Of a stretch of 64,000 nucleotides of DNA, positions 24,960 through 40,144 are shown piece by piece. Numbering within the stretch: position 1 is the first letter of the stretch; the number at the start of each line of letters is the position of its first letter. The translations under genes were made by a program, and so were the position numbers. Source of the DNA: Mycobacterium sp. MFM001. GTDB taxonomy: Bacteria; Actinomycetota; Actinomycetes; Mycobacteriales; Mycobacteriaceae. The stretch covers positions 124,001-188,000 of the forward strand of contig NZ_BFAB01000006.1 in assembly GCF_003402475.1 (NCBI RefSeq), in the 5' to 3' direction. The notes under the pieces are model-generated. The model was not told the DNA's origin. It did no database searches and was given only the letters and a program-made list of their open reading frames with translations.

Positions 24960-26248
24960 GTGTGCTGATCCGCGGTGTGCGGCTCTACGGCGAGGGGGAC
25001 CGGGTCGACGTGCTGGTCGACGACGGCCAGATCGCCGAAATCGGTGCCGGGTTGAAGATTCCCGACGACGCCGACGTGATCGACGCCACCGGGCAGATCC
25101 TGCTGCCCGGCCTGGTCGACCTGCACACGCACCTGCGCGAGCCGGGCCGCGAATACGCCGAGGACATCGAAACAGGTTCGGCGGCAGCGGCTCTCGGCGG
25201 CTACACCGCGGTGTTCGCGATGGCCAACACCAACCCCGTCGCCGACAGCCCGGTGGTCACCGACCATGTCTGGCAGCGCGGCCAGCAGGTCGGCCTGGTC
25301 GACGTGCACCCGGTCGGGGCCGTGACCGTCGGACTGGCCGGAGCCGAGCTCACCGAGATGGGCATGATGGCCGCCGGGGCGGCGCAAGTGCGGATGTTCT
25401 CCGACGACGGCAAGTGCGTCCACGATCCGCTGGTGATGCGCCGCGCGCTGGAATACGCCACCGGCCTGGGTGTGCTGATCGCCCAGCATGCCGAGGAGCC
25501 GCGGCTGACGGTCGGCGCCGTCGCCCACGAGGGACCCAACGCCGCGCGGCTCGGCTTGGCGGGCTGGCCGCGGGCGGCCGAGGAGTCGATTGTCGCCCGT
25601 GACGCGCTCTTGGCCCGCGACGCTGGCGCCCGGGTGCACATCTGCCACGCCTCCACTGCGGGCACTGTAGAGATCCTGAAATGGGCTAAGCAGCAAGGGA
25701 TTTCGATCACTGCCGAGGTCACCCCGCATCACCTGCTGCTCGACGACGGCAGGCTGGCCAGCTACGACGGAACCAACCGGGTGAACCCGCCGCTGCGGGA
25801 ATCCGCGGACGCGGTCGCGCTGCGTCAAGCACTGGCCGAGGGGGTAATCGACTGTGTGGCCACCGATCACGCCCCGCACGCCGAGCACGAGAAATGCGTC
25901 GAGTTCGCCGCCGCGCTGCCCGGCATGCTCGGGTTGCAGACCGCGCTGTCGGTGGTGACGCAGACGATGGTGCAGCCGGGTCTGTTGACCTGGCGGGACA
26001 TGGCCCGGGTGATGAGCGAGAACCCCGCCCGCATCGCCCGGCTGCCCGATCAGGGCCGGCCGCTGGAGGTCGGCGAACCGGCCAACCTCACCGTGGTGGA
26101 TCCCGATGCTACGTGGACGGTGGCCGGGGCCGAGCTGGCCAGCCGATCGGCCAACACGCCGTACGAGTCGATGACGCTGCCGGCCACCGTGACCGCAACA
26201 CTGTTGCGGGGCAAGCTCACCGCGCGCGACGGAAAGAGTCCGGCATGA
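24956..26248 (+). CDS. pyrC: dihydroorotase
   Basis: The 430-aa type I dihydroorotase has the metal site [20 protein letters not shown] (about residues 56-75), a later His in CHAS, and [11 protein letters not shown] carrying the catalytic Asp. It closes carbamoyl aspartate to dihydroorotate. The start GTG 24956 overlaps the pyrB stop and gives the conserved [12 protein letters not shown]. Confidence 0.97.
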   Translation: MSVLIRGVRLYGEGDRVDVLVDDGQIAEIGAGLKIPDDADVIDATGQILLPGLVDLHTHLREPGREYAEDIETGSAAAALGGYTAVFAMANTNPVADSPVVTDHVWQRGQQVGLVDVHPVGAVTVGLAGAELTEMGMMAAGAAQVRMFSDDGKCVHDPLVMRRALEYATGLGVLIAQHAEEPRLTVGAVAHEGPNAARLGLAGWPRAAEESIVARDALLARDAGARVHICHASTAGTVEILKWAKQQGISITAEVTPHHLLLDDGRLASYDGTNRVNPPLRESADAVALRQALAEGVIDCVATDHAPHAEHEKCVEFAAALPGMLGLQTALSVVTQTMVQPGLLTWRDMARVMSENPARIARLPDQGRPLEVGEPANLTVVDPDATWTVAGAELASRSANTPYESMTLPATVTATLLRGKLTARDGKSPA

Positions 26249-26745
26249 ATTCCGGAACACTGGTCGCGTCGCTGATCTTCGCCGCGGTGCTCGCGGTGCT
26301 GATCGCCTTCGTGATCCAGCTGATGATGCGCGGCTGGCGGCACCGCGCCGAGCGGCAGGCCACGCTGGTGGGCACACTGCCGCCGGTGCCCGACACCGTC
26401 GGCGCGCCGATCGTCGCACCCACCCGCGGCATGTATGTCGGCTGCACATTGGTGCCCAGCTGGCACGACCGGGTCGCCGTCGGCGACTTGGGCTATCGCA
26501 CGAAGGCGGTGCTGACCCGCTACCCGGAGGGAATCATGGTGCAGCGCAGCGGTGCCCGACCGATCTGGATTCCGCAGGAGTCGATCAGGGCCATCCGAAC
26601 CGAGCGCGGCATGCTGGGCAAAGCCATGACGCACCCGGGCATTCTGGCGATCCGATGGCGGCTGCCGTCGGGGGCCGAGATCGACACCGGCTTCCGCGGC
26701 GACAACCGCGACGAGTACACCCGCTGGCTGGCGGAGGCCGGCTGA
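26245..26745 (+). CDS. membrane-anchored conserved protein (Rv1382-like)
   Basis: The 166-aa protein has one N-terminal transmembrane helix (about residues 7-29) and a soluble domain (about 60-165) resembling bacterial PH-like folds ([29 protein letters not shown]). It overlaps pyrC by 4 bp and shares one base with carA, so it is made with the pyr enzymes. This placement between pyrC and carA is conserved in mycobacteria (Rv1382). Its role is unknown. Confidence 0.85.
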   Translation: MNSGTLVASLIFAAVLAVLIAFVIQLMMRGWRHRAERQATLVGTLPPVPDTVGAPIVAPTRGMYVGCTLVPSWHDRVAVGDLGYRTKAVLTRYPEGIMVQRSGARPIWIPQESIRAIRTERGMLGKAMTHPGILAIRWRLPSGAEIDTGFRGDNRDEYTRWLAEAG

Positions 26746-27862
26746 TGGACAAAGCCTTACTGGTCCTCGAGGACGGCCGGGTCTTCTCCGGCAAGCCGTT
26801 CGGCGCGATCGGCGAAACACTGGGCGAGGCAGTGTTTTCCACCGGCATGTCCGGCTACCAGGAGACGCTGACCGACCCCAGCTACCATCGGCAGATCGTG
26901 ATCGCCACCGCGCCGCAGATCGGCAACACCGGCTGGAACACCGAAGATGCCGAGAGCCGCGGCGATCGGATCTGGGTGGCCGGCTACGCGGTGCGCGACC
27001 CGTCGCCGCGCCCGTCGAACTGGCGGGCCACCACGACACTCGAAGACGAGCTGGTTCGCCAGAACGTCGTCGGCGTCGCCGGCATCGACACCCGCGCCGT
27101 GGTCCGGCATATCCGCAACTTCGGCTCGATGAAGGCCGGCATCTTTTCCGGTGCGGCGCTGGGGGAGCCGGAGCTGCTGCTGGAGCGGGTGCGCGCCCAG
27201 CAGCCGATGCTGGGCGCCGACCTGGCCGGTCAGGTCAGCACCCCGGGCAGCTATGTCGTGGAACCCGAAGCGCCGCACCGGTTTACCGTCGCGGCGCTCG
27301 ATCTCGGGATCAAGACCAACACGCCGCGCAATTTCGCCCGGCGCGGCATCCGCAGCCACGTGCTGCCGTCGTCGGCAACCTTCGAGCAGATCGCCGAGCT
27401 CAAGCCGCACGGCGTGTTCTTGTCCAACGGCCCCGGTGACCCGGCCACTGCCGACCACGTCGTCGGCGTGACCCGCCAGGTGCTGGACGCCGGAATCCCG
27501 TTGTTCGGCATCTGTTTCGGCAACCAGATCCTGGGCCGAGCGCTGGGCCTGTCGACGTACAAGATGGTGTTCGGCCACCGTGGGATCAACATCCCGGTGA
27601 TGGACCACGCCACCGGACGGGTCGCGGTGACGGCGCAAAACCACGGCTTCGCGCTGGAAGGCGAGGCCGGACAGCGGTTCGACACGCCGTTCGGCCCAGC
27701 GGTCGTCAGCCACACCTGCGCCAACGACGGCGTCGTCGAAGGTGTGAAGCTTGCCAGCGGGCAAGCGTTTTCGGTGCAATACCACCCGGAGGCCGCGGCC
27801 GGCCCGCATGACGCGGAGTATTTGTTCGACCAGTTCGTCGACCTGATGGCAGGGGGGCGCTG

Positions 27863-27863
<1 letters not shown>
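26745..27863 (+). CDS. carA: carbamoyl-phosphate synthase, glutaminase subunit
   Basis: The 372-aa protein has an N-terminal small-subunit domain and a C-terminal class I amidotransferase with nucleophile Cys in [10 protein letters not shown] and the His-Glu pair in [12 protein letters not shown]. It supplies ammonia to CarB. ATG 26745 shares a base with the previous stop (TGATG), and the same arrangement links it to carB. Confidence 0.97.
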
Positions 27864-31210
<3,347 letters not shown>

Positions 31211-31212
31211 CG

Positions 31213-32013
31213 ATGCCGGGTTTCGGCACCCGGCTGGCCGACGTGATGTCGCGCCGGGGACCACTGTGCCTGGGCATCGACCCGCACCCGGAGTTATTGC
31301 GGGCGTGGGGTTTAACGGAAACGGCCGACGGTCTCGCCGCGTTCTGCGAGACCTGCGTGGCGGCGTACGCCGACTTCGCGGTCGTCAAGCCGCAGGTGGC
31401 GTTCTTCGAGGCTTACGGTGCCGCGGGATTCGCGGTGCTGGAACGGACGATCGCCGCCCTACGCGAAGCCGGCGTGCTGGTGCTGGCCGACGCCAAACGG
31501 GGCGACATCGGGTCGACGATGGCGGCCTATGCCCAAGCGTGGGTTGGTGATTCGCCGCTGGCCGCCGACGCCGTCACGGCCTCACCGTATCTGGGCTTCG
31601 GCTCGCTGCTGCCGCTGCTGGACACCGCCGCTGCCCGCGACCGGGGGGTCTTCGTGCTGGCGGCAACTTCCAACCCCGAAGGCGCAGCTGTGCAGGGCGC
31701 CATCGCGGGAGAACGCAGCGTCGCGCAATCGGTGGTCGACGACGTCGCCGCCTGGAACAGCACACATGAATCCGGCTCGGCGGGCGTCGTCGTCGGCGCC
31801 ACGCTGACCCACGTGCCCGATCTCTCCGGGCTGAACGGCCCCGTGCTGGTGCCCGGCATTGGCGCGCAAGGCGGTCGGATGTCGGCGCTGAAGGCATTCG
31901 GAGGAGCGCAGCTGCTGCCCGCCGTGTCGCGCGAGGTCCTACGGACCGGCCCCGACGTCGCCGTACTGCGCGCCGCAGCGGAGCGGATGCGCGACGCGGC
32001 GGCCAGCCTGTAA
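31213..32013 (+). CDS. pyrF: orotidine 5'-phosphate decarboxylase
   Basis: The 266-aa protein is the actinobacterial-type OMP decarboxylase with the catalytic [18 protein letters not shown] motif (Lys and Asp, about residues 95-102). It forms UMP, the last step of the pathway. It starts 2 bp after carB and ends the pyr operon. pyrD and pyrE lie elsewhere, as in M. tuberculosis. Confidence 0.96.
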   Translation: MPGFGTRLADVMSRRGPLCLGIDPHPELLRAWGLTETADGLAAFCETCVAAYADFAVVKPQVAFFEAYGAAGFAVLERTIAALREAGVLVLADAKRGDIGSTMAAYAQAWVGDSPLAADAVTASPYLGFGSLLPLLDTAAARDRGVFVLAATSNPEGAAVQGAIAGERSVAQSVVDDVAAWNSTHESGSAGVVVGATLTHVPDLSGLNGPVLVPGIGAQGGRMSALKAFGGAQLLPAVSREVLRTGPDVAVLRAAAERMRDAAASL

Positions 32014-32044
32014 GCACAGGGCCGGCCGCCGCTCGTGCAGCGTG

Positions 32045-32308
32045 TCAGCGGTGGGCCGACGTGGCCGTGACCTGAGCCGGGTTGTGCTTGAGTTCCTTCT
32101 TGTCTTGCTTGAGAACCTTTTTGCGGTCGTGATGGTCGAGCTTGATGCTGGGGCTGGGCGCCGGCGCGGGCGCGCCCTTGCTGGTGGCAATCGGTGAATT
32201 ACCCGGTGCCGGAGCGGCATTGGCCGTCGCGATCCCGCTGCCGAACAGCCCGGCCAAACCGATGCCGGCCGCGATCGAAGAGGCGCACAGTATGCGTTTT
32301 GCGTCCAT
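32045..32308 (-). CDS. small secreted Pro/Ala-rich protein
   Basis: From ATG 32308 (AAAGGGA 9 nt upstream) the protein is 87 aa. A signal peptide ends near ATANAAPAP (about residue 31), followed by an Ala/Pro-rich stretch and a very basic Lys/His region (HHDRKKVLKQDKKELKHN). The longer frame from 32413 lacks a good start context. It probably acts in the envelope or outside the cell; the function is unknown. It faces pyrF tail to tail. In M. tuberculosis this place holds PE15/PPE20 instead. Confidence 0.7.
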   Translation of the reverse strand: MDAKRILCASSIAAGIGLAGLFGSGIATANAAPAPGNSPIATSKGAPAPAPSPSIKLDHHDRKKVLKQDKKELKHNPAQVTATSAHR

Positions 32309-32465
32309 GAGATCCAGTCCCTTTCTCGCGTTGTGGTGCTTTCGCCCTACCCGGATGACGTTATGCGCCAAAGCCGTTGAAAGGCTGAGCTCGAATTGTG
32401 AGGGGACTGACAATAACTATGGGGATTGCGTACGGCTGGTTGTGATTTCGCTGCGAATCTGGCTG

Positions 32466-32885
32466 TTACCCGGCACCGCGCGTGCCGTCTTGGGGTGTTT
32501 CGACGATGACCGTGGTGGCTTTCACCACCGCCACGGCGACACTTCCGGGTTCCAGCTTCAGTTCGCGCGCGGCCTCGGTGCTCATCAGCGAGACCACCGT
32601 GAACGGACCGCACTGCATTTCGACCTGGGTCATCACCTTGTCGGTAACCAACCTGGTGACCAAACCGACAAAGCGGTTGCGCGCCGAACTGCCGACGCCG
32701 AGCGGATTCGGGGGGAGCGCGGGGGCATTGGTGCGGGAAAACTCGGCCAGGGCGTCGCCGGCGATCACCTTGCGGCCCGACTGGTCCTGGCTGACCGGCA
32801 GGGCGCCTTGGTCGATCCATCGCCGCACGGTGTCGTCGCTGACCCCGAGCAGTTCGGCAGCCTCGCGGATCCGCATCATGGCCAT
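32466..32885 (-). CDS. HTH plus TOBE (molbindin-like) protein
   Basis: The 139-aa protein has an excisionase/MerR-type helix-turn-helix (residues about 3-50, RIREAAELLGVSDDTVRRWIDQGALPV) and a C-terminal TOBE/Mop domain (about 66-130, SARNRFVGLVTRL, AVVKATTVIVE). Such proteins bind molybdate or another oxyanion and may control its transport genes. TAGGAT (32897-32892) ends 6 nt before ATG 32885, so the mRNA is probably leaderless. No molybdate transporter is adjacent. Confidence 0.82.
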   Translation of the reverse strand: MAMMRIREAAELLGVSDDTVRRWIDQGALPVSQDQSGRKVIAGDALAEFSRTNAPALPPNPLGVGSSARNRFVGLVTRLVTDKVMTQVEMQCGPFTVVSLMSTEAARELKLEPGSVAVAVVKATTVIVETPQDGTRGAG

Positions 32886-33073
32886 CTTTCGATCCTACGG
32901 TGGCGGGGCCGTCGAGATCGGCGACCTCGGACGGCGATTTCGGGCCTCGCGGACCCCTACTACACAGCGTCGTTGACCTGTCCGGGGCGACGGGCGAGCT
33001 GCGTCGCACCGTCCACGCCGGGCGGGCGACACGCCCGACACGCCGTGACATGCGCAATTGGCCTCATCCGGGC

Positions 33074-33238
33074 ATGTCGAGCCAGTTCGGCGCCTTCACC
33101 GGGAGGGGCAACGAGCCACCCGTACGTCCAGAGGGGAGCCCAAAAGACCTGCTAGACAGCATGTTCGGGGCCGGCGCCGAGCCGCAAAGCCCGGGGAGAG
33201 CGCGCTGGGCGGGACCGCCGCCCGCGACGCCGTCGTAG
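33074..33238 (+). CDS. possible 54-aa leader ORF upstream of mihF
   Basis: ATG 33074 opens a 54-codon frame (start MSSQFGAFTGRG, later DLLDSMFGAG) that stops 8 bp before a strong hairpin (33247-33265). A phrase like this is also found ahead of mihF in annotations that extend the M. tuberculosis gene upstream, which would suggest conservation; I cannot verify that here. There is no clear ribosome-binding site. Otherwise the 32886-33382 gap holds nothing recognised except a possible mihF promoter near 33290-33320. Confidence 0.35.
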   Translation: MSSQFGAFTGRGNEPPVRPEGSPKDLLDSMFGAGAEPQSPGRARWAGPPPATPS

Positions 33239-33246
33239 CGTCTGAC

Positions 33247-33265
33247 AGCCCCACACGCTGGGGCT
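33247..33265 (+). terminator. 7-5-7 hairpin upstream of mihF
   Basis: AGCCCCA and TGGGGCT pair perfectly around CACGC and are followed by TT. This resembles an intrinsic terminator or attenuator closing the short ORF at 33074-33238 about 120 bp before mihF. Confidence 0.55.
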
Positions 33266-33382
33266 TTGTGGCTTCAAGCCGGGGGGCGGGTTAGATTTCG
33301 TCAGACAGCGTGGGTACGGTCGTCTGCGCTGGCTGGGACTACCCCGGCTGAGACAAACCAAGATCGATGAGACGGAGGAATC

Positions 33383-33700
33383 GTGGCCCTTCCCCAGTTG
33401 ACCGACGAGCAGCGCGCGGCCGCGTTGGAGAAGGCTGCTGCCGCACGTCGAGCACGCGCCGAACTCAAAGACCGGCTGAAGCGTGGCGGCACCAACCTCA
33501 AGCAGGTGCTCAAGGACGCTGAGACCGACGAGGTTTTGGGCAAGATGAAGGTTTCTGCGCTGCTGGAGGCCCTGCCGAAGGTTGGCAAGGTCAAGGCGCA
33601 GGAAATCATGACCGAGCTCGAAATCGCACCGACCCGCCGCCTGCGTGGGCTCGGCGATCGTCAGCGCAAGGCACTGCTGGAAAAGTTCGACTTCTCCTAA
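33383..33700 (+). CDS. mihF: mycobacterial integration host factor mIHF
   Basis: The 105-aa nucleoid protein matches mIHF closely ([31 protein letters not shown], then the H2TH-like [26 protein letters not shown]). It binds and bends DNA, shapes the nucleoid and was first found as a host factor for phage L5 integration. GTG 33383 follows GGAGGA. gmk and rpoZ follow, the usual order in mycobacteria. Confidence 0.96.
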   Translation: MALPQLTDEQRAAALEKAAAARRARAELKDRLKRGGTNLKQVLKDAETDEVLGKMKVSALLEALPKVGKVKAQEIMTELEIAPTRRLRGLGDRQRKALLEKFDFS

Positions 33701-33713
33701 CCCGGAGCAGTCG

Positions 33714-34716
<1,003 letters not shown>

Positions 34717-34735
34717 CGGGCAGGCCGGGCGCGCT

Positions 34736-35992
34736 GTGGACAACCGCGATCGGGTCGCGAAGAGAGTCATCGTCGGCGTCTCCGGGGGCATCGCCGCCTA
34801 CAAGGCCGCGACCGTCGTTCGCCAGCTCACCGAGGCCGGCCACCGCGTCCGGGTCATCCCCACCGAATCGGCGCTGCGCTTCGTCGGCGCCGCCACGTTC
34901 GAGGCGCTGTCCGGCGAGCCCGTCCACACCGGCGTCTTCGACGACGTCCCCGAGGTGCCCCACGTCGCGCTCGGGCAGGGCGCCGACCTGGTCGTCGTCG
35001 CACCCGCCACCGCAGACCTACTGGCCCGGGCCGTCCACGGCCGCGCCGACGACCTGCTGACCGCCACGCTGCTCACCGCGCGATGTCCGGTGCTGTTCGC
35101 GCCCGCGATGCACACCGAGATGTGGCTGCATCCCGCCACCCAGGACAACGTGGCTACGCTGCGCCGCCGCGGCGCCGTCGTGCTGGAACCGGCCTCTGGC
35201 CGGCTCACCGGCGCGGACAGCGGCGCCGGCCGGCTACCCGAGGCCGAGGAGATCACCACGTTCGCCCAGTTGCTGCTGGAGCGCCACGACGCCATGCCCT
35301 ACGACCTGGCCGGCTGCAAGATGCTGGTCACGGCCGGCGGCACCCGCGAGCCGATCGACCCGGTGCGCTTCATCGGCAATCGCAGCTCCGGCAAGCAGGG
35401 CTACGCGCTGGCGCGGGTCGCCGCCCAGCGCGGCGCCGAGGTGACGCTGATCGCCGGCCACACCGCCGGGCTCGTCGACCCGGCCGGCGTCGACGTCGTG
35501 CACGTCAGCTCGGCGCAGCAGCTGCGCGATGCGGTCTCCAAACACGCGCCCGACGCTCATGTGCTGGCGATGGCGGCCGCCGTCGCCGACTTCCGGCCCG
35601 CCCAGGTTGCGACCGCCAAGATCAAAAAGGGCGCCGAGGCGCCGCCGACGATCGAGTTGGTCCGCAACGACGACGTGCTGGCCGCCGCGGTGCGCGCCCG
35701 CGCCGACGGGCAGCTGCCGAATATGCGTGCCATCGTCGGGTTCGCCGCCGAGACCGGCGACGCCAACGGCGACGTGCTCTTCCATGCCCGGGCCAAGCTG
35801 CGGCGCAAGGGCTGCGACCTGCTGGTGGTCAACGCCGTCGGCGAGGGCAAGGCCTTCGAGGTGGACAGCAACGACGGTTGGCTGCTGGCCTCCGACGGCA
35901 CCGAGTCGGCGCTGCAGCACGGCTCGAAGACGCTGATGGCCAGTCGTATCGTGGACGCAATCGCCACCTTTCTGCACGGCGGTAGCGGGTAA
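34736..35992 (+). CDS. coaBC: bifunctional phosphopantothenoylcysteine decarboxylase/synthetase
   Basis: The 418-aa protein joins a flavin-dependent CoaC domain (residues 1-180, GVSGGIAAYKAA, PAMHTEMW) and a CoaB synthetase domain (about 190-418, VTAGGTREPIDPVRFIGNRSSGKQG, AAAVADFRPA). It carries out two steps of coenzyme A synthesis. GTG 34736 lies 19 bp after rpoZ. Confidence 0.96.
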   Translation: MDNRDRVAKRVIVGVSGGIAAYKAATVVRQLTEAGHRVRVIPTESALRFVGAATFEALSGEPVHTGVFDDVPEVPHVALGQGADLVVVAPATADLLARAVHGRADDLLTATLLTARCPVLFAPAMHTEMWLHPATQDNVATLRRRGAVVLEPASGRLTGADSGAGRLPEAEEITTFAQLLLERHDAMPYDLAGCKMLVTAGGTREPIDPVRFIGNRSSGKQGYALARVAAQRGAEVTLIAGHTAGLVDPAGVDVVHVSSAQQLRDAVSKHAPDAHVLAMAAAVADFRPAQVATAKIKKGAEAPPTIELVRNDDVLAAAVRARADGQLPNMRAIVGFAAETGDANGDVLFHARAKLRRKGCDLLVVNAVGEGKAFEVDSNDGWLLASDGTESALQHGSKTLMASRIVDAIATFLHGGSG

Positions 35993-36034
35993 CTGCACAT
36001 CGCGGGGCGCCCGAAGCGGCGGACGGCACGGCGA

Positions 36035-36040
36035 TATAAT
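36035..36040 (+). promoter_or_regulatory. -10 box of the metK promoter
   Basis: TATAAT at 36035-36040 is the best -10 match in the window, 42 bp before GTG 36083. The short leader leaves no room for a SAM riboswitch. No good -35 is seen. Confidence 0.55.
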
Positions 36041-36082
36041 TCGTCTAACTAACATTTTGTCGAGGATGGGAAGGATGCGGGT

Positions 36083-37294
<1,212 letters not shown>

Positions 37295-37307
37295 TTTTCC
37301 CGCGAAC

Positions 37308-37353
37308 GTGCGGCTGGCCGCACACTCGGCGCCGACAGTGCGGCTGGCCGCAC
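37308..37353. terminator. two tandem hairpins between convergent genes
   Basis: A 22-bp sequence occurs twice (37308-37329 and 37338-37359), 30 bp apart. Each copy starts with GTGCGGC-TG-GCCGCAC, a perfect 7-2-7 hairpin, and continues CACACTCGG. Lying between metK and the convergent FMO gene, they probably stop transcription from both sides. No T-tract is present. Confidence 0.65.
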
Positions 37354-37367
37354 ACTCGGTGGCTGCG

Positions 37368-38846
37368 CTAGGCCGTGAACCGGTAGTCGTCGAGGTCGAA
37401 ACGCCTACTGCGCCAATAGGCTTCGACGGTGGTGGTGGGCCGTAGCGGCACGTCGCCGTTCTTGTCGAAGTAGTAGCTGTTGGCCAGCCGGCAGCTGTCT
37501 TGCCAGAACACCTGGCGGTGCCGGCGACGCATCATCTCGGCGAAGTACCGGTCGTTGGCCTCCTCGGTGACCTCGATGCGGGTCGCCTGGCGGCGCCCGG
37601 CTGCTGTCAGGCACCGCACGATGTGGTGCGTCTGCGCCTCGATCAGCGCGAAATACGACGAGCCGACGTAGCCGTACGGGCCGAACACGCTGAACAGGTT
37701 CGGGAAGCCGGGAATGCTGACGCCTTCATAGGCCTGTAGCCGATGCTGGTCCCAGAACTGGCTCAGCGACCGGCCGCCGCTGCCGGTGACCGCGAACGTC
37801 GGCACGCTGTCGGTGTCCATCACCTTGAAACCCGTTGCCAGCACCAGAACGTCGATCTCGTGGCTTTCGCCGTCGCTGGTGGCCACCGACGACGGCGTGA
37901 CCTTGTCGATCGGCTCGGTCACCAAGCGGACGTTGTCGCGGTTGAACGTCGACAGGTAGGTGTTGTGGAAGCCGGGCCGTTTACAGCCGACCGCGTAACG
38001 CGGCGTGAGCTTTTCGCGTACCACCGGGTCCTCGACCTGCTGGCGCAGATAGGCCCGCCCGGCCGACTCCATCCACCTGGCCATCGGGAACACCGTGAAG
38101 TACTGCGCCGGGATCGGGAACGTCGCCTCGACGAAGGCCTGGCTGGCCAGCCGCTGCAGCGCCTTACCGCCCGGCAGGCGCATCGCCCAGCGCGCCGGCC
38201 GCGGCAGCGGCACGTCGAACTTCGGGAAGCACCAGATCGGTGTGCGCTGAAAGACGGTGAGCTGCTCCACAATTGGTGCAATCTCCGGGATCACCTGCAC
38301 CGCGGACGCTCCGGTGCCGATGATGCCGACCCGCTTGCCGGTGAGGTCCTGAGAGTGGTCCCAGCGCGCGGTGTGCATGGTGATGCCGTCGAACGAGTCG
38401 ACGCCGTCGATGTCGGGCAGCTTGGGCACGGTCAACACACCGCTGGCGTTCACCAGGAACCGCGCGGTGACGGTGCCGCCGGGATCGGTCTGCACCCGCC
38501 ACAGCGCGTGCTCGTCGTCGAACTCGGCGCCCAAAACCTTGGTGTTGAACCGGATTTTGGAGCGGATGCCGTATTTGTCCACGCAGTGCTCTGCGTAGGC
38601 TTTCAACTCCTTGCCGGGCGCGTAGGTTCGCGACCAGTCCGGTCGCTGCTCGAAGGAGAACTGGTAGGAGAACGACGGAATATCCACGGCGATACCGGGA
38701 TACGTGTTCCAGTGCCAGGTGCCGCCGACGCCGTCGCCGGCCTCGATCAGCAGGTAGTCACCGAGGCCGGCCTTGTCGAGTTTGATCGCGGTGCCGATGC
38801 CGGAGAATCCGGCGCCGACGACGACGGTGCGGTAGTCGGGTGTCAT
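37368..38846 (-). CDS. flavin-containing (Baeyer-Villiger type) monooxygenase, Rv1393c-like
   Basis: The 492-aa protein has two Rossmann motifs (VVVGAGFSGIGTAIKL at about residues 8-23 and VGIIGTGASAVQVIPEI at about 172-188). Between them lies the BVMO fingerprint F-x-G-x(3)-H-x(3)-W (FDGITMHTARW). It uses FAD and NADPH to insert oxygen into a ketone or oxidise a heteroatom; the substrate is unknown. ATG 38846 is chosen because GGAGAG precedes it; the longer frame from 38921 reads into the P450 remnant. M. tuberculosis has Rv1393c in the same place after metK. Confidence 0.92.
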   Translation of the reverse strand: MTPDYRTVVVGAGFSGIGTAIKLDKAGLGDYLLIEAGDGVGGTWHWNTYPGIAVDIPSFSYQFSFEQRPDWSRTYAPGKELKAYAEHCVDKYGIRSKIRFNTKVLGAEFDDEHALWRVQTDPGGTVTARFLVNASGVLTVPKLPDIDGVDSFDGITMHTARWDHSQDLTGKRVGIIGTGASAVQVIPEIAPIVEQLTVFQRTPIWCFPKFDVPLPRPARWAMRLPGGKALQRLASQAFVEATFPIPAQYFTVFPMARWMESAGRAYLRQQVEDPVVREKLTPRYAVGCKRPGFHNTYLSTFNRDNVRLVTEPIDKVTPSSVATSDGESHEIDVLVLATGFKVMDTDSVPTFAVTGSGGRSLSQFWDQHRLQAYEGVSIPGFPNLFSVFGPYGYVGSSYFALIEAQTHHIVRCLTAAGRRQATRIEVTEEANDRYFAEMMRRRHRQVFWQDSCRLANSYYFDKNGDVPLRPTTTVEAYWRSRRFDLDDYRFTA

Positions 38847-39008
38847 GCTCTCCTCCGTCCGATCACGTGCACACCGTGCTTGGGCCGCAGTGATCGCGGC
38901 TATCAACACCATCTCCATCAACGCGAAGCTTTACCCGATGCAGATCCGTCGCCCGCCGCCGAACGGCAGGTAGGCCGAGCGCGGCCGATCGGTGCCGCCG
39001 CGCAGGCG
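38843..39008 (-). pseudogene. remnant of a cyp132-like cytochrome P450 gene
   Basis: The minus strand reads SAYLPFGGGRRICIG, the P450 haem-binding loop with the axial Cys. It then has a TAA stop, and continues in the same frame as SFALMEMVLIAAITAAQA, the expected following helix. After that, a different frame gives GVHVIGRRRA and a TGA that overlaps the FMO start (ATGA). The 5' part of the gene is missing, about 25 codons near the end appear deleted, and the nonsense codon looks like a CAA to TAA change. M. tuberculosis has cyp132 (Rv1394c) exactly here, between Rv1393c and the AraC gene Rv1395. Confidence 0.88.
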
Positions 39009-39095
39009 TCAGCGTGGCCATACCCCAACTGTAAATAGCCGAGCGACCGGTAGTAATGCGACTATGGGACAAAGACTTGGGAATTTAGGACACGG

Positions 39096-40118
39096 ATGAC
39101 GACGTGGTCGCCGGATCTGCGGCATCGGGTGTTCGCGTCGCGGGTGCTGTGCGAAGTGGCTGGCGAGCGCGGCATCGGGATGCCGGAGCTGCTTGCCGGC
39201 ACCGGCATTGCGCCCGCCGACCTCGACGACCCGAACGCTCTCGTCACGGCCTGGGACGAAGTCGTGCTGGCGCGCCGGCTGCTCGAGCGGTTGGCCGAGG
39301 GCGGCGGCGTGGGCGTCGACGTGGGCAGGCGGTTCACGCTGACCCATCTCGGGTTGTTCGGGTTCGCGGTGATGTCCTGCGGCACGCTTCGGGAACTGAT
39401 CACGATTGGCATGCGGTATTTCGCGCTGACGATGTTGCAGATCGACGTCGCGCTGTTCGAAGGCGCCGACGACTGCATGGTCGAGCTCAACGCCGACCAT
39501 CTGCCCTCCGATGTGCGCCGGTTCTTCATCGAACGCGACATCGCCGGAATCATCTCAACCACAACCGGATTCGTTCTGCCTGCGGTGGCGAAGTACGCCG
39601 ATCAGGTAACGGCGGAACTGGCGATCGACGAGGATGTGCTGCGGCCACTGCTCGAGCTGATCCCGTTCGAGAACGCCGCGTTCGGGCGGGCGCACAACCG
39701 GCTGCATTTTCCGCGGGCCATGCTCGACGAGCCGCTGCCCCAAGCGGATCCGCACACGCTGGAGATCTGTATCGCGCAGTGCGACGTGCTGATGCAGCGC
39801 AGCGAGCAACGCCGCGGTATCACCGCGGTGGTGCGCACCAAGCTGTTTCGGGATACCGGGGCGTTCCCCACGCTGCCCGACGTCGCCGCCGAACTCGACA
39901 TGCATCCCCGCACGCTGCGGCGCCGGCTGGCCGAGGAGGGGACCTCGTTTCGGGCGTTGCTCAACGAGGCTCGCTCGGCGCTGGCGGTCGACCTGCTCTG
40001 CAACGTCGGCCTGACCGTCGACGAGGTGTCCAAGCGACTGGGTTACACCGACCCGTCGACGTTCTCGCACGCCTTCAAACGCTGGCACGGCATTGCGCCG
40101 AGCGCTTACTTCGATTAG
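39096..40118 (+). CDS. AraC-family regulator (Rv1395-like)
   Basis: The 340-aa protein has an N-terminal arabinose-binding-like OruR/VirS-type domain (about residues 20-200) and a C-terminal AraC double helix-turn-helix (about 250-338, [49 protein letters not shown]). Its M. tuberculosis counterpart Rv1395 controls cyp132, which is only a remnant here, so its surviving target may be the FMO gene or itself. The start ATG 39096 has only a weak AGGA upstream. Confidence 0.88.
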   Translation: MTTWSPDLRHRVFASRVLCEVAGERGIGMPELLAGTGIAPADLDDPNALVTAWDEVVLARRLLERLAEGGGVGVDVGRRFTLTHLGLFGFAVMSCGTLRELITIGMRYFALTMLQIDVALFEGADDCMVELNADHLPSDVRRFFIERDIAGIISTTTGFVLPAVAKYADQVTAELAIDEDVLRPLLELIPFENAAFGRAHNRLHFPRAMLDEPLPQADPHTLEICIAQCDVLMQRSEQRRGITAVVRTKLFRDTGAFPTLPDVAAELDMHPRTLRRRLAEEGTSFRALLNEARSALAVDLLCNVGLTVDEVSKRLGYTDPSTFSHAFKRWHGIAPSAYFD

Positions 40119-40144
40119 CGGTTAGTCCGTTGGGGATGCTCAGT

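Noticed and set aside
32900..33238. 112-aa version of the ORF before mihF
   Set aside because: The upstream part overlaps the HTH-TOBE promoter region and has no start context; only the 54-aa part is kept as a weak candidate.
35993..36082. SAM riboswitch before metK
   Set aside because: Only about 40 nt remain after the TATAAT box and no riboswitch-like helices are seen.
37308..37359. CRISPR-like repeat pair
   Set aside because: Only two copies with an 8-bp gap, each a hairpin; no cas genes. Better explained as a terminator.
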